Shown piece after piece: positions 34,063 to 46,841 of a stretch of 64,000 nt of DNA. The stretch spans positions 193,858,695 through 193,922,694 of the forward strand of contig NC_081415.1 in assembly GCF_030272615.1 (NCBI RefSeq), written 5' to 3'. The stretch is from Cryptomeria japonica. Its lineage: Eukaryota > Streptophyta > Pinopsida > Cupressales > Cupressaceae. Position numbers and translations under genes: made by a program. Below the pieces are notes generated by a model. It did no database searches. It was not told the origin of the DNA and saw nothing but the letters and a program-made list of their open reading frames with translations. Within the stretch, counting starts at the first letter, position 1, and every line of letters starts with the position of its first letter.

Positions 34063-35252
34063 TGTAGCATCATAAAATTGTGACCCTTGCAATTTTCGAT
34101 ATTATTTGGGTCTTTGCATTAGCAGATGAATCCCTAGGCCTAATTGGAGACTCAAAACATGCTCATGTCATCAAAAACTTGTATTTTTCGTCATTTTTTA
34201 CTATCTTTTGCTGCTGCCTGTCCTAAATCAAGGAAAGAGAGGGGTGTGGCACCCCTGTCCTCTCAGGATAGGGTTGTGGCGCCCTTGTCCTAGCCCTATT
34301 TTGGGCCCCCTTTGCATTGGGCTTGTCAATTGTGAAGTGATAAAAGTTTCTCTATGTCTACCTAAGATGGGAAATTACCTAAACACCCCTAGTTTTCAAG
34401 TATATAAGGAGAACTTCCCCTCTTATTTGCCAAAGCGACAATAGGGTGAACAAGTGAGAGGTCTCCATTATTGTTATCAAGCATTCATTCAAGCATTAAG
34501 AATTTCAAGTCTCCTTTCAAGGATAGGTGTTGTATTCAAGGAAAGGATTAAACCATTGAAGAGGAGATTTATATCAACATTCAAGACATCCTATTTCACA
34601 TATCCATTCAAGAAAATTCATCTACAAAGGTATCAACATTGCAATTGCATCCCCTTCTTGAGGTGGATTTTACTTTAGACATTTCCTTTCATTTACTTGC
34701 ATCATTTTTCAACCGCTTGGTTAATTCCAAAATGGGGTTTGACCTAAAGGAAAACCACCAATCCCAACAACATTTCCCTCTCTTTAATGTGTGTAGGTTG
34801 CAGGTGCATGGCTATAATTGCAGGTTTAGGCTTCATTTTCAGAGACGAAAAAACCCTTTTCGACGCATGGATTTTTTGGAGGACCGCATAAATTGCACAT
34901 GGTCTCGACAACATTTTCTCAAATTTGCAAGGAAGCTTTGTCTCGACATTCTACTCTTAATTATAGGTGCACAACTTCATCTCACGTATCTATCTCAAGA
35001 TATAATCATTTCTTTGTCATCTCTGCATTTAGTCTCAATTTTCTTAGTTGAACTAATCTATTACAAAAGATGGTTAATTTACTTTCCTAATACTTTCCAA
35101 AATTACTGCAATTCACTTAGTATTCAATCCCTTACCATTGGGGATTGGATCTAGTGAATTCAACCCCTCTTTTGAATGTAATGTGTGAAAAATTTAAGGG
35201 AATCCTTTGTGAAACTTTCATCCCTCTTTTGAGGGGAGTAAAGCAATTTACA
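34063..35252 (+). repeat. 5' LTR of element F
   Basis: It starts TGTAGCATCATAAAATTG and ends near AGCAATTTACA. It has a TATA box at 34401-34408 (TATATAAG) and the inverted-repeat module at 34879-34909. It is about 1.19 kb and highly similar to 55779-56988. The PBS expected next (TTTTGGTGAACCCG in relatives) is missing. Confidence 0.85.
34401..34408 (+). promoter_or_regulatory. TATA box of F 5' LTR
   Basis: TATATAAG; the 3' LTR has the same box at 56097-56104. Confidence 0.6.
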
Positions 35253-36327
35253 CAAAATTAGTGGTTAAATCATTCAAAACCCTAGTTGCTAAAATTGAAA
35301 TTAAACTTGTATTTTGCAAAAATTGCTATCTATTGTCTTAGATATGAAAAGCTTGTCAAATTCAATTCTTTCATTGTCTTGTTCAATTTGCAAATCAAAT
35401 TTATAAAATTAAGTGGTTAATTGTCAAAACCCTAATTTTCAAACATCAACTTGAACATGTGCAAAAATTGGATTTACATTTAATTTTCAGATTTGTGACT
35501 GTTTTCAGACTTGTCTTCTTGCCTAAAATTCAAATTTTCAATTTCCCTCCTTTTCCCAAAATTCAAATTTTCAAAATTATGTGGTTAGGTCCTAAAACCC
35601 TAATTTTCAAATTTAATTGGATTTTGTGCAAATTTCAATCAATTTCAACCAATTTCAGTTTTGTAAATATTATTTAAGGTGGCTCTATCCATTAGGTTTG
35701 ACCTTTTTCAAAATTGCAATTCAATTTCTTATTTTTTTCCAAAACCCTAATAGGGTCCTATTTTGACACTCAAACCTTAATTTCACCTATCTAGAGATCA
35801 TAAAATCAATCAATTTTGGGGGTTAGCTCTCAAATCATCATACTTTCATCCTTAAAATTTTTTGAAAAAGTCGGGAGGACCGTGCATAACTTACACACGG
35901 TCCCTGGCTTTTTTCCCAAAATTTTGGGAGACTGTTATGGCTGTATTTAATTACTTAAATCTAGAGAATTGGCCGATTTTATCAAATTTTGATCCCTCTA
36001 AAATCGAAACACTTCCCAATTTCAACATTACATCTTTCAAGGAAACATTTAAAATTAAGTGGTTAATTATAATATGCCCTAATTTTAAAATCTTAATCAT
36101 GTCAATTTTAATTTTGAAATTAAGTGGTATCGCATTGGCCCTAATTTTAAATTTCAATCTCTTTTTATTAATTATAAATCTTTCTTGGAGATTGTGTCAT
36201 TTCTTCTTTCCACAAAGTTCAAATTGTATAATCATCATTTTCTTGAATTTTGCATTATTCAATTTTGCAAACTTTGTTCCCAAAATTCAAAATTCAAATT
36301 CAAATTTCAAATTTTTCCCTCTAGTGC
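35253..36327 (+). other. 5' leader of element F
   Basis: AT-rich noncoding leader with repeated AAAACCCTAATTTTCAAA-type segments and a further copy of the inverted-repeat module (35870-35905). No PBS is seen at its start. Confidence 0.5.
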
Positions 36328-36929
36328 ATGAGTTTTCCAACTATTAGTCCTACGTATACTATCCCCATTAGACGAAGCATTAGAATTAAGGCTTCCCAAG
36401 GTTTAATTACCGAAGAGATGGAGCCTAATTTGGGTGACTTCTACAATGAGGATAATGCTAATTCTTCCCATCCTAATAATATATCTACCTACCCAATTTA
36501 TGATTCCCATGATGAAGAAGAAGCTTTAACTAGAGTTTCCATAGACCAACTTTCAAAATTGGACAATTAATTTGACAATTTTCAACAATGGATGTCCCAA
36601 GAATATCCTAATAGTGAATCTCTTCCATTAATTGAAGGTCTAAAATGCATGATTCAAAGTGATAAGAATGGAATTGATATATTGCATGGTATTGCTCACA
36701 TTGTTGATTCTAATGTTATGCCCATGAAGATTTGTGTTTAGAACCTAGGTTATTCACAACCTCCTACACAAATCAATCATTCCATCCCTTTGACCATTTA
36801 TATTGATAGTATTCCTACTTTCACTTCAAACATCATGGCTACTTCAACTCAAAATATCATACCTACAACCATTAGTCATGGGGGCAATCCCTCTTCTTCA
36901 TTCAATCCTCACAAATACAATTGGAGTAG
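36328..36929 (+). pseudogene. Element F gag, N-terminal part
   Basis: A frame opens at ATG 36328 and continues, through TAA at 36568 and TAG at 36739, to the DNA-element insertion at 36930. It is hydrophilic, Ser/Thr/Asn/Pro-rich, with no known domain. The same protein resumes at 44505, in a Pro/Ser-rich region. Confidence 0.6.
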
Positions 36930-37029
36930 TTTTCCGATGACTGTTCATCGGAACTCACACAACTAAACATCAGAATTTAAATGTATTTGGGGAGAAAATC
37001 CTCATTGCTATTTTTTCATCAATGATTCC

Positions 37030-37690
37030 GACAACAGGATTCACGTCAAAATTTCTATGCACCCGCAGCATGTTTTTTTGATGAGGAGACATCAAAATTC
37101 TGACCTTGTTGCATCCTTTATCACCGTAACCTTTTTCGATGACCCTTTATCACTGTAACCTTTGTCGATGCATTTTATTTTTCCCAATGTCCATCGGAAT
37201 AAGTCTTACTGATAGCCTCATCGGCTATCAGCAAGACATGATTTCTCCATTGCCACTAGTGTGTGTTCTGTCGATGGACCATCTTCAAGGATATGTTAGA
37301 ATTTTGACGATTACAATGATGAACGAGGTTGTATCCTGCGACGTTTTTGTTGTCGCAGGTATGGCAACATCATCGGTTGTCTTGTAGTGTTTGGAAAAAT
37401 TCTGACCTTCCCCAACATTTAAAAAAAAAATCCTGACTGCTTTTGTCTACACTAATAACCCTTTATCATCGTAACCTTTGCCGATGCATTTTACTTTCTG
37501 CCAGTGTCCATTGGGATAAGTCTTGTCGATAGCCTCATCGGCTATCAACAAGGCAACATTTATCCATTGCCGCTAGTGTGTGTTCTTCCGATGGACTTAA
37601 ACGGTGTATGCTCTCTCGATCACATGCTTCTACTTGTCGGTGTTACCATCGGGTTGACTTTGGCCGATTACAAAGGATTAATATCAGCAA
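37030..37690 (+). repeat. Left inverted arm of the DNA element
   Basis: Two copies of a unit run from CTTTATCACTGTAACCTTTG through a CGATAGCCTCATCGGCTATC-like palindrome to the GTGTGTGTTCT stretch, starting near 37145 and 37450. A CACTA-type end interrupts between them. Confidence 0.65.
37289..37389 (-). mobile_element. Possible CACTA-type transposon end
   Basis: On the minus strand the sequence begins CACTACAAGACAACCGATGA and has a subterminal GCGACAACAAAAACGTCGC hairpin, as in plant CACTA elements. The opposite end was not found, so this is a terminal fragment or a short derivative. Confidence 0.35.
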
Positions 37691-37699
37691 CATTAATTT

Positions 37700-39426
37700 C
37701 AGTGAGCTTACAAAGGATTAAGCGCAATAGGTACTTCATTATCAGGAAGATAAAGATGAAATAGCTACAAGAATGAATGAGAAGACTTATCATAAGGAAT
37801 CATAATAGTAAATGCCAAAAATGTCTTGCAGCCAATACATAAACCATTCATAAATAGTCATACAGATAGTCATATTGTTATTTAAAAATACTATCAAATG
37901 AGCATATTATAAATATAGAGACCTAGAACTCAGTATGTAGTCATGGATAATAGTGTAGGGTTAGGTATAGTCCTAGACCTTGTTTAAAGGGCAACATGTG
38001 ATAGTGCACATGCCTAAGGAAAAATCTACAAAATAGTGAGAAACAAGACTATCAAGAACAGTATTTTAGTCTTAGGCATACACAGTTCAAGGAGATAATG
38101 ATTAACAAAGAAAGAACTTACAAAGATATATCTAGTCATAAAAGATAATCATCTGAGTTGGGCACGTGAGTATATTATAGAGCACAAAGTAGATAGTGCC
38201 ATCATAAGACGTGCACTCTATTTCAAGGCTCCTAACTTAAGGGCAATACAAGGATGCCAATTGTAGTCCATAAAAGCCTTGTCACAAAGCAAATCAAAGA
38301 CAAAGTACAGTCATGGACAGATAAGAAGATCAAGTCTATTAAATAAAAAAAAGAACTAAAAGGCATTCAAAGATGTAACAATCATAAGGCATACATAAAG
38401 GCTCAGTACAATGGTGATACAGTGTTGCAGACTAGTAATGAGGAGTAAAGAATAAGGATTGTGATAGAAATCAGGTTCTAAATACAAAGGCACATGACAA
38501 TAAGTTTGAGATTAGACAATGCAACATGGAGATATGATCACCCTCTATGAGAAATGAAAGTGCAATCATGATAGTATTTTTTAGTAGATTGGAATACCAT
38601 AAACATGCACATGGAAATGACTAAAGGGTGGGAGTTTCAATTAAGTGAACTTCAAGTTAGAATGCAAGTTCTTAGTATCATTCATCAGTTCAGGCATTAG
38701 TTTTTAGAGAAAATGTGGATTTCTAGGTTCATTATTAGTTTGAGGCCTGAAAAGGTGGAGTTTTGAGGATAATTTCATTAGTTCTACAGCAGTTGGAAGC
38801 CCCTCATAAGTCAAACATGAGACAAGATGGCTTTTAGATAATTTAATAGCTAAGTTATCGATTTGGGTAAGCATACAGATACGAAATCAAGTACGGATTC
38901 ACAGAATTGGCAAAAAAAATCCTTGGGTATGAGTATGGGTACGTCTGTACACACACACACACCTATTATGATATAAAATCTACTCCAATGATATAAAAGT
39001 AGCTGAGAGAAAATATAATCTTGAATTTATTTAGTTTATGACAGACTAAAATGAAATCAAAGTAAACACTCATACAATGAATTGCATAGATGTAGAAATT
39101 GGTTTGAGTAATGATGCTCAATTAGGTCTTGAAACCCTCAGAAAATATTGACAATACCAGATCTAGTCATCAAGATAGTAGGACGACAAAATCTAGTGAT
39201 AAATAATGCCACTATAACTATTGGAAGATCCCAGAGCTGATTACTAATCAATATGCTAACCAGTTGACCAATAAGAAATCACTAATAGAAATTTCACATC
39301 CTTATGACAGTATGAATAAATCAACAAAAATATAAATATAGATCAGATTGCACCAATGATGGCAGGTTGTGTATTTATGACAATTGCAATTTGAATAGTA
39401 GTTTGGGTCAGATCACACCCCTTAGT
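37700..39426. other. Interior of the DNA element, left part
   Basis: AT-rich, no credible gene. It holds a short AC microsatellite at about 38949-38962. The right end may be copia internal sequence next to the PBS-like site at 39427. Confidence 0.35.
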
Positions 39427-39440
39427 AGGCTTTGATTCCA
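39427..39440 (-). other. PBS-like site beside the nested copia LTR
   Basis: In element sense TGGAATCAAAGCCT, which differs at two positions from the tRNA-iMet site TGGTATCAGAGCC. Confidence 0.6.
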
Positions 39441-40617
39441 TGTTAATTTTAGTAATCAGACTGAGAGTAAATAACAAAAACTAAGAATGCTACACATCAT
39501 AACATAAGAGAAACACACAAGAACACAATTATACCCTGGGAAAACCTCCCTCTTGGAGGAAAAACCCAACAACACTATTCAGATCTGATTATATTAATGT
39601 CAGAATGTAACTAAAAGTACACCCACCTAGGGCTTGAGAAAATCAACTTATCTGAATTACAAGTTCTGATCAGAACTTGACCAAATCCCAATCACATATA
39701 GGGTAGTCTCTAGGGTAGATATCCTTTACTTAGAATTCACCACCAAGTAGGGAATACTTGATCAGAGGTCTCCAAAGTTGCACATTGGATGAACAAACTC
39801 AACTAAGATGACATTTGTTGTTGATGTCCAATGTCTGATCGTTGCTCTACTGATCGCTTGTCTTCTTAAGGATTTTACAGATCTCAAGATATGGTTATTG
39901 TCCTTCAATATGTATTTGTTGAGCCTTGGATAGATTCGCTGACATCCAAGGAAGATTCATTGATATTACAGAAGGACTCACTGATCTTCAAGATAATTTG
40001 AATCTATGTGAAAGGCTTCAACTTGCCTTGACTTTATATGAGTTACAATGCCTTAGCTTTGCTAGGTCAGCCATATGAAAATTCCTGCCAAAATATAAAC
40101 AAATAAATTCATTTTACTACAAGTATAGGTCGTGACCTATTTACAAGTTACATAATTTTGGTGCCAAGCCATATTTTACATAATGATTACATGTTATACA
40201 TGCAAGCCACAACATGTTACATATGTATTTAACATAAATCACCCAAATAGGGCCCAGTCAACATGATCACAAATTGTTACTTCATGAAGTCATATCCAAT
40301 GCATAACAACTATCTAGAGTTTAACTAGGTACATCAAGAAACCCATCAATTACCAGAACTCAGTTGGATCTGCAAAAGTCAGAGTTAGTTGTAGAAGCAC
40401 TGCAATCCATCATTCAAGATATCAATTCATTGGATCCTTGGCATACTTCTAACTCTAGAGAGTAATGTATTAGGCCTAGTTTTATTTCAAATTCTAAAAC
40501 TAACTTAACATTTCAACATTAAACCGTTAGGATCAGCATCATGCTTACAAAATCCTAAGCTTATAAAATATTGTCAATTCTTTCATTAAAGAATTTTACT
40601 AAGGATTGTAGGGAACA
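39441..40617 (-). repeat. Copia LTR with PPT on one side and PBS on the other
   Basis: 1,177 bp. In element sense it starts TGTTCCCTACAATCC and ends ACTAAAATTAACA, with TG/CA ends. A typical copia GGTTTTCCC and GGGTTTTTCCTCC region lies near 39540-39575. The PPT is upstream and the PBS downstream of the same LTR. Confidence 0.65.
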
Positions 40618-40636
40618 TAGAACTCCCCCTTGATCC
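40618..40636 (-). other. PPT beside the nested copia LTR
   Basis: In element sense GGATCAAGGGGGAGTTCTA, directly before the LTR start. Confidence 0.65.
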
Positions 40637-43226
40637 TTAATATAAATTATGACAACTAAATCTTATGATGATTACATAATATAAGAATCCACTAAGGAAA
40701 GCAACCATCATAAGTTTTCATAAATCAGAATGAGAAATGCTAATTTCCTTTTCCCTTACTTTCAATTTCTATGAAAAGGACCCATAGCACAATCATTATG
40801 AACATGGCACACCTTCAACCATCTTTTCTAGTGAAGGAATGAGTTGAGATCTTGTATAGGCTCTCATGTCTATTCCCAAGCTCCCTCTGAAGCTCGAAGC
40901 ATAATAGTTCAAGACTATCTCGAAGAGAAACATCAATGTTAGAATCCAACATGATTCAACATCCCAATAGAATGCATTAATAATAACATGAAATTCATGA
41001 GCATGATTCAAATATTAAAGAACTTATCTCTTTATTGGCTAGTCTTCCACACAATCCACCAACGTTCTTAAGCTATTCCATTTTCAAGCCCATGGATCTC
41101 TGATGACAGCGTGGCCTTCAGTGCTTTCCATCACACATCATATACTAGTAGACATGCATTTTATCCTAATTGCATTGATATGTGGTTGTTTTCTCATACA
41201 ACTTGACAACTTCGAGCTGAGTGACTATATACAATTTAAACTCAGGTTGTGCCATAGATCGCTAATTCTAAAATCAGAATCACCCTTACCAAAGTTATTG
41301 GCTATCAAACATAAATCGATGTGTCTAGGATTAGTTTTCTATGTGCATGGAGATTAAATTGCAAATAACCTTGTGAATTTCCTTAATTCAAATTGGTGGC
41401 TCTCTCTAGTTGATAAATTTGATATAAATTCAATGTTCAAGCCAATATATCCACTAACTTCTCAATGAGAGAAAATTGTACATTGGTAGTCCAAGGAATA
41501 TGAAGATGCTCACGGTCATCATTAGCTCTTCCTAAATGAGGTCATTGTGATATAATATGATCAATTTGCATAATTCGAATACCTTTAATCATAGTATAAA
41601 AATACACTACTTTCTTTAACGGAATGTAAATTGCTTTCCAAATATTGAACAAATAACAGGAAGATAACCACGCCAAAAGAACTGAGAATGTCATATGTTG
41701 ATCACACCTGATCATATTATTGTATTATTGAATTGTAGGTAAATAATGACTAATCAAAAAAACTAAAACAAGTGTATGTCTTCAGAGAAGCAATGTACAT
41801 AAGCCAAGTTGTCTTTCTAGCCAATGCATAAAACTAATCAGAAAGAATACAAAATAATTATGTAAGAACCAACCACTCAATTGAAGAGACACATTGTATA
41901 GTTGAGCACAAACATATGATTGATAAATACCAAAAGACATGAGGCCACAGAATCTCCATGATAGGAGCACCCACATCATTCTAGCTGAATAATGTTTGTT
42001 CAATAGGTTAGATACTTCTATTCTGCATTGTTCTTAGGTTTCATCATCAAGAGATTGAACAAAGTCTCAAGTATATTCAGCTTTTATGAAAAGAAGGCAG
42101 AAACTAATCAAGCATTAAGATTTAATAAATATTTACTTCAAAATGTAATAGGAAGTGTTCCCCATACAAACTAAATATCAAATATGTTCCACGATGAATG
42201 AAGAAGAATAGACCACTATATATTATATGTTTCCAACTGATGTTCTATGTTGTAGAATTAAAAAAAAAAACTCATTTCATTCATTTTTCAATCTTTATAT
42301 TTATGCTTTCTACTTTTTGTAATATCCATTAGGATACTGCAACTGATACTGGTAATATTAAGTATAAAAAGTTTATGACATATTCAGATCAATGCATCAA
42401 GGCATTATCAATATTCAGATTAGTAACATTATTGATATTTGGATCATTGCATATAGGAAATCACATCATGAATTTGGGTTAAGAATAATGTTTTGAGATA
42501 TGCATACTTAAAGTAGAGAATAACTGAATACCAACTTCCATAGCTTGAACTAGGGTTAGAACAAATTCTTAACACAAAGACAAAGCTCAAACTAGGGTGA
42601 CAGTTAGAAACCCTAGGATGACAATTATACAAACCCTTAATAAAATACAAGGAATACTAGGGTTTGAAGCTAGAAGAAAACAAATGCACAAAATCAACAA
42701 ATGAAGGCACTCTTTGATGAGATAGTTAACAAACAAGAAAACCCTATTCTCTAGTTAAGACCCCAACTACAGTTACAAAACAAAGTGCTAAAAGAACTAA
42801 TACCAATAACAACAAAGAAAACATATACAAATCCTCAAACTAAGTGAACCCTTCTTAACAGAAGAAAACAAGTGAGAGTAGAGGAATAAGGACACCTGTA
42901 TTCTAAGACTTTATTTGAAACCTTCATACTCTTGTTACGGCCCCATTGATGCCCTCAATTTTCAAGTTGTTATGTTGTTGTTGAACTGTCTGATATAATC
43001 GATTCTCGAGCATTTTGCCAAAGCGGATACCATTAAAACAAAGTGAACAAGAGAATGCAAGGAAAGCAAAGGAACTTGCAAAAAAATCTTGATGACAAGA
43101 ATGAAAGGACCAACCTCTTGTAAAGTTGTTGTCGAGCATCTATCTGCAACAATTGTGTCTGCTTCCTCCCAATTTTCACACCCTGAGCCCATGTATAATA
43201 ATGGCGCGTAATTACTTTTTTCTTAA
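40637..43226. other. Interior of the DNA element, right part
   Basis: AT-rich noncoding sequence. The first few hundred bases may be the 3' noncoding end of the nested copia element on the minus strand. No recognisable domain. Confidence 0.35.
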
Positions 43227-44215
43227 AATACCACATGTTTGTCAGAATTCTGACGTGAAATACGAAATTTACACTATTAGAAAAATTCAACCTGATAATA
43301 ACACACAAGTAGAAGCATGCGATCGGGATAGAATACACCGATGAAGTCTATCAGTAGAACACACACTAGCGACAATGGAGAAATCTTGTATTGTCGATAG
43401 CCAATGATATTATCGATAAGACTTATCCTGATGGACACTGACAAAAGTAAAACACATTGGCAAAGGTTATGGTGATAAAGGGTCAAAGCTTATGCTGAGG
43501 AGACATAAATTATCAGGAGGAGATATGTTGGGGGAAAAGACATCGAGGAAATTATGGCCATCGCCTGAATACATTTTAAGCTATCCCAATGCCTGATGAG
43601 ACTAGTGGGATAACTCACACCAATCAGAAGGAAGAGAAGTCATTGGCTTATGTTATCCCAATGAGTAAGAAGAAATAAAGAGGCTATGAAAATCATCGGA
43701 CCAACATAGGTTGATCAACAGGTATACATGTTCGTCAGAATTTCATCGTGAAATACGAAATCTACACTATCGGCAAAAGTCAACTTCATAGCAACACACA
43801 AGTAAAAGCATGTGGTCGAGATATAATACTCTGATGAAGTCTATTGGTATAACGCACACTAGTGGCAATGGAGAAATATTGTATTGTTGATAGTCGATGA
43901 TGCTATCGGTAAGACTTATCCTGATGGACACTGGCAAAAGTAAAACGCATTAGCAAAGGTTACAATGATAAAGGGGCAAAGATTATGCTGAGGAGACATA
44001 ACATATCGGGAGGAGCTACACCTAGGGAAAAGACATCAGGGAAATTATGTCCATTTCCTGAATACATTTTAAGCTATCCCGATGCCCAATGAGACTAGCG
44101 GGATAACTCGCACTGATCAGTAGGAAGAGAGGTCATTGGCTAATTTTATCCCAATAAGTAAGAATAAATCAAGAGGTTGTGAAAATCATCAGACCAACAT
44201 ATGCCAATCAATAGG
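43227..44215 (-). repeat. Right inverted arm with a ~500-bp tandem duplication
   Basis: Two head-to-tail units (about 43227-43727 and 43728-44215) share TCAGAAT, CGTGAAATACGAAAT, CACACAAGTA and TCCTGATGGACACTG in order. They are inverted copies of the left arm. Confidence 0.7.
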
Positions 44216-44504
44216 TAAAATCCATGAAATTTTAACACATCGGAATTCTGACAAACATGGGGTAATTTTTGAAAAAAAAAACCAAATTAATCCGACAAAG
44301 CAAAAGAAATCCCATAACTCGTCGGAAATGCTTGTCAGTAAACTGCTCCAAATTTGACAAGGACTTCCGACGAACACCATTATCATCAGAATTCCAACGA
44401 ACACAGGCAAGGTTTTAAAAAAAAGGAAATTTGACTTAAATTGCGTTCTAAAATCTGACAAAGCAAAAGAAATCCCATAGTTCGTTGGAAATCTTCATTG
44501 GAAA

Positions 44505-45560
44505 ATGCACCCAAATGTACTAGTGCCTCCATCTTTATCTACGCCTTCAATGAGTATTCCTATTGTCTCTCAACCAATCAATGTGATACAAGGGGGAAAT
44601 TCATCCACTCATTTTTCTCCTCCTTTTAGTGTCCCATTTCCTACCCAATCATCACCTATGCCTAATTACCATACTGTCCCACCACCTTATTCTCAATCAA
44701 TGCCTTATTTCAATAACATCACACTGCCTTCTCAATCAAACATGTCTAACATAAATTCTTCAACCAAAGCAATCATTAATAACCTTGCTCAAACTGTATC
44801 TTCATTGCAACAACAAATTACTTCAATGAGTCAATCCAAGTTTAGTGTGCCCACATTTGATGTTGCAAGCCCACTTTCTCTTCATATTGTTAGAGTTGTC
44901 CCTCCTAAACATGTTGAACTCCCTAAATTGGAACTTTATAATGGAAAAGGTGATCATTTAACACATTTCAAAACATTCCAAACTTTGTGTATTGACTTTG
45001 CTCATGATCAAAGATTATTTGCCAAATTGTTTACTAGAACATTAAGAGATAAGGCTTTACAATGGTATTGTTCTTTGCCTTCTTATTCTACTACTTCTTT
45101 TCAACAATTAGCAAATGCTTTTATTCAACAATTGCAAAATAACATAGGTCCTAAAGTCACTTTGACTGTTTTAATGCATTGTAAACAAGGTGTTAAAGAA
45201 AAAGTGATTGATTTCATTGGTAAATACAAGCATTTGTGTTCTCAAATCTCATTTCCAATGCATGATAATGATATTCAAAGAATTTTTATTTCTAATTTGC
45301 AAAAAGGCATTAGGGAAAAACTTCTCTTTTCTGAGTTTACTTCCTTTCCGCAGTTGTGCGCAACACTTCACAATTATCAACTGGTTGTGAATCAAATGGA
45401 GCAATCTACTCCTATGGCTCCAAGTGATAATGGTGAGAGTGCTCAACAACCATTCGCAAAGTTCAAACCAAAAAAAGGCTTCATCAATGTGAATGCTACA
45501 ACAGGTGTGCCTCCTATTTCTAAATTTTTCAAAAGAGAAAGAATTTACTCCTTTGAATGA
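44505..45560 (+). pseudogene. Element F gag, capsid part
   Basis: After the DNA element the F coding frame resumes: Pro/Ser-rich, then a coiled segment (NLAQTVSSLQQQITSM), then a Retrotrans_gag domain with YNGKGDHLTHFKTFQTLCID, LRDKALQWYCSLP and VIDFIGKYKHL. The frame ends at 45560, with continuation of gag in another frame from about 45493. The capsid part itself is uninterrupted for 350 codons. Confidence 0.82.
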
Positions 45561-45717
45561 ATCCTTGTATATTATCAAACTTCCTCCAATAAAACCAGTT
45601 GATCCTTCTAAAGAAACATCACCTAAATTTGATAATAATCCTTTTTGTCAATTTCATTGTCAACCTGGTCATGATACTGAAAAATGTTTTTCATTAAAAT
45701 GTAAGTTCAAGACTTGA
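45493..45717 (+). pseudogene. CHHC zinc-knuckle part of element F gag
   Basis: FCQFHCQPGHDTEKCFSLK is a CX2HX4HX4C knuckle of the type seen in some plant gypsy gag proteins and in element D. It lies in a shifted frame after the capsid part and ends with TGA at 45715. Confidence 0.75.
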
Positions 45718-46325
45718 TTGATAATAACACTATATCTGTGGCAGGTATGAATGATAAGGGAAACAAATCAGTAGATCCTCCTAATCAAAATCTTAATATT
45801 TTCACTAATCCTTTACCTTCTCATACATCTAATGTGATTGAGACTGAACACGCTTCTTTCTTTCTCACTGATTTCACTTTCATAGCCCAAAATGTTGTTA
45901 ATCTGGTAGAGATACAAGAAACACCTAAGGATCTATGTATCACATTTGATCCTCGTGAGACCATTAAGGAACCTGATGGCCCTTTATACATAGTTGTGAA
46001 GATACAAGGAAAACCTTGTCGTGGTGTGCTTATTTATCCCTCTTGCATACTTAATGTCATCATTGAAGAATATCTTTATACTTTACATTTGATACTAATG
46101 TGGTAGTTAAGTTATTTGATGGATTTTCTTGTCCTACTATTGGTTCTATCACACTTCCTATTTAGGTTCATACTAAATCTATAGATGTCAACTTTGTTAT
46201 CATTCTTCATCTGAATAATTTTGTGTGGAGTTAGGCTACCATTGGCTATCTTCCATGAAGGCTATTGATTCTCCAATCCATAAGTGTTTGAAATTTCCCC
46301 ACAATGGAGAAACCATAATTGTTAA
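45714..46325 (+). pseudogene. Retropepsin-like region of element F, 5' part
   Basis: A frame from 45714 contains IVVKIQGKPCRGVLIYPSC, a retropepsin entry strand in which Tyr stands where the catalytic Asp of the usual VLID is expected, followed by ILNVIIEEYLYTL. A shift near 46106 leads to WLSSMKAIDSPIHKCLKFP, the typical protease end, which is cut at 46325 by element E. The reading continues across the duplication at 54041. Confidence 0.7.
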
Positions 46326-46833
46326 TGTAGCGTCATAAATTGTATGCACTTGCTAGGGTGGTACAATTTCACACCTAGTTTAGCACCCGCCTTGGCACAT
46401 TTTGCATTTTGCATTGCATTTCCCCTTTAGCACTTAATTAGGTCTAAGGTTCTATTTTTATCATCTCCCATATCATAAAGTTGGGCCCTTTTCATTAAAG
46501 TGTGCCCCATTCATTTTATTCTTCCAATACATCATTTAATCAAAAACCCTAATTAGGTCCTATTTTGAACATGGGGGCTTGATTTCGGGGTCCAAAACAT
46601 CTCGAAATCACTTGTAACTTCGAGATTCGCTCTAAAATCATCATATCCGATGGCCCTAAAAGTTTGGTGAAAAGTTGTCGGGACCATGGCGCCCGGAGTG
46701 CACACGGTCCTGGACATTTTTCCTGAAATTTTAGGAGCACAATCCAATCATAAAATAAAGCTTAACCCCAAGAAATTGGTGGGAGATTCAATCTCTAGGT
46801 TGGCCAAAAGTTGAAATTAAGACCTAGGGTTTC

Positions 46834-46841
46834 ATATATAA
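46834..46841 (+). promoter_or_regulatory. TATA box of E 5' LTR
   Basis: ATATATAAG context; identical box at 52881-52887 in the 3' LTR. Confidence 0.6.

Larger units (their letters stand above)
36930..44505. mobile_element. Long-inverted-repeat (foldback-like) DNA element inside F gag
   Basis: Outer ends are TTTTCCGATGA on the left and, inverted, TTTTCCAATGA on the right. The inner arms (about 37030-37690 and 43230-44215) are inverted relative to each other; compare GTGTGTTCTTCCGATGGACT on the left with the inverse around 43345. The interior lacks any credible transposase ORF and contains a minus-strand copia LTR. Motifs with CGTCGGA and CATCGGA recur near both ends. Target duplication was not identified, so the superfamily (MULE-like, CACTA-like or foldback) is open. 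Confidence 0.6.

Noticed and set aside
34639-35154. 171-codon plus-strand frame in the F 5' LTR
   Set aside because: It lies inside LTR sequence and is broken in the 3' LTR copy (56364-56857), so it is not a conserved gene.
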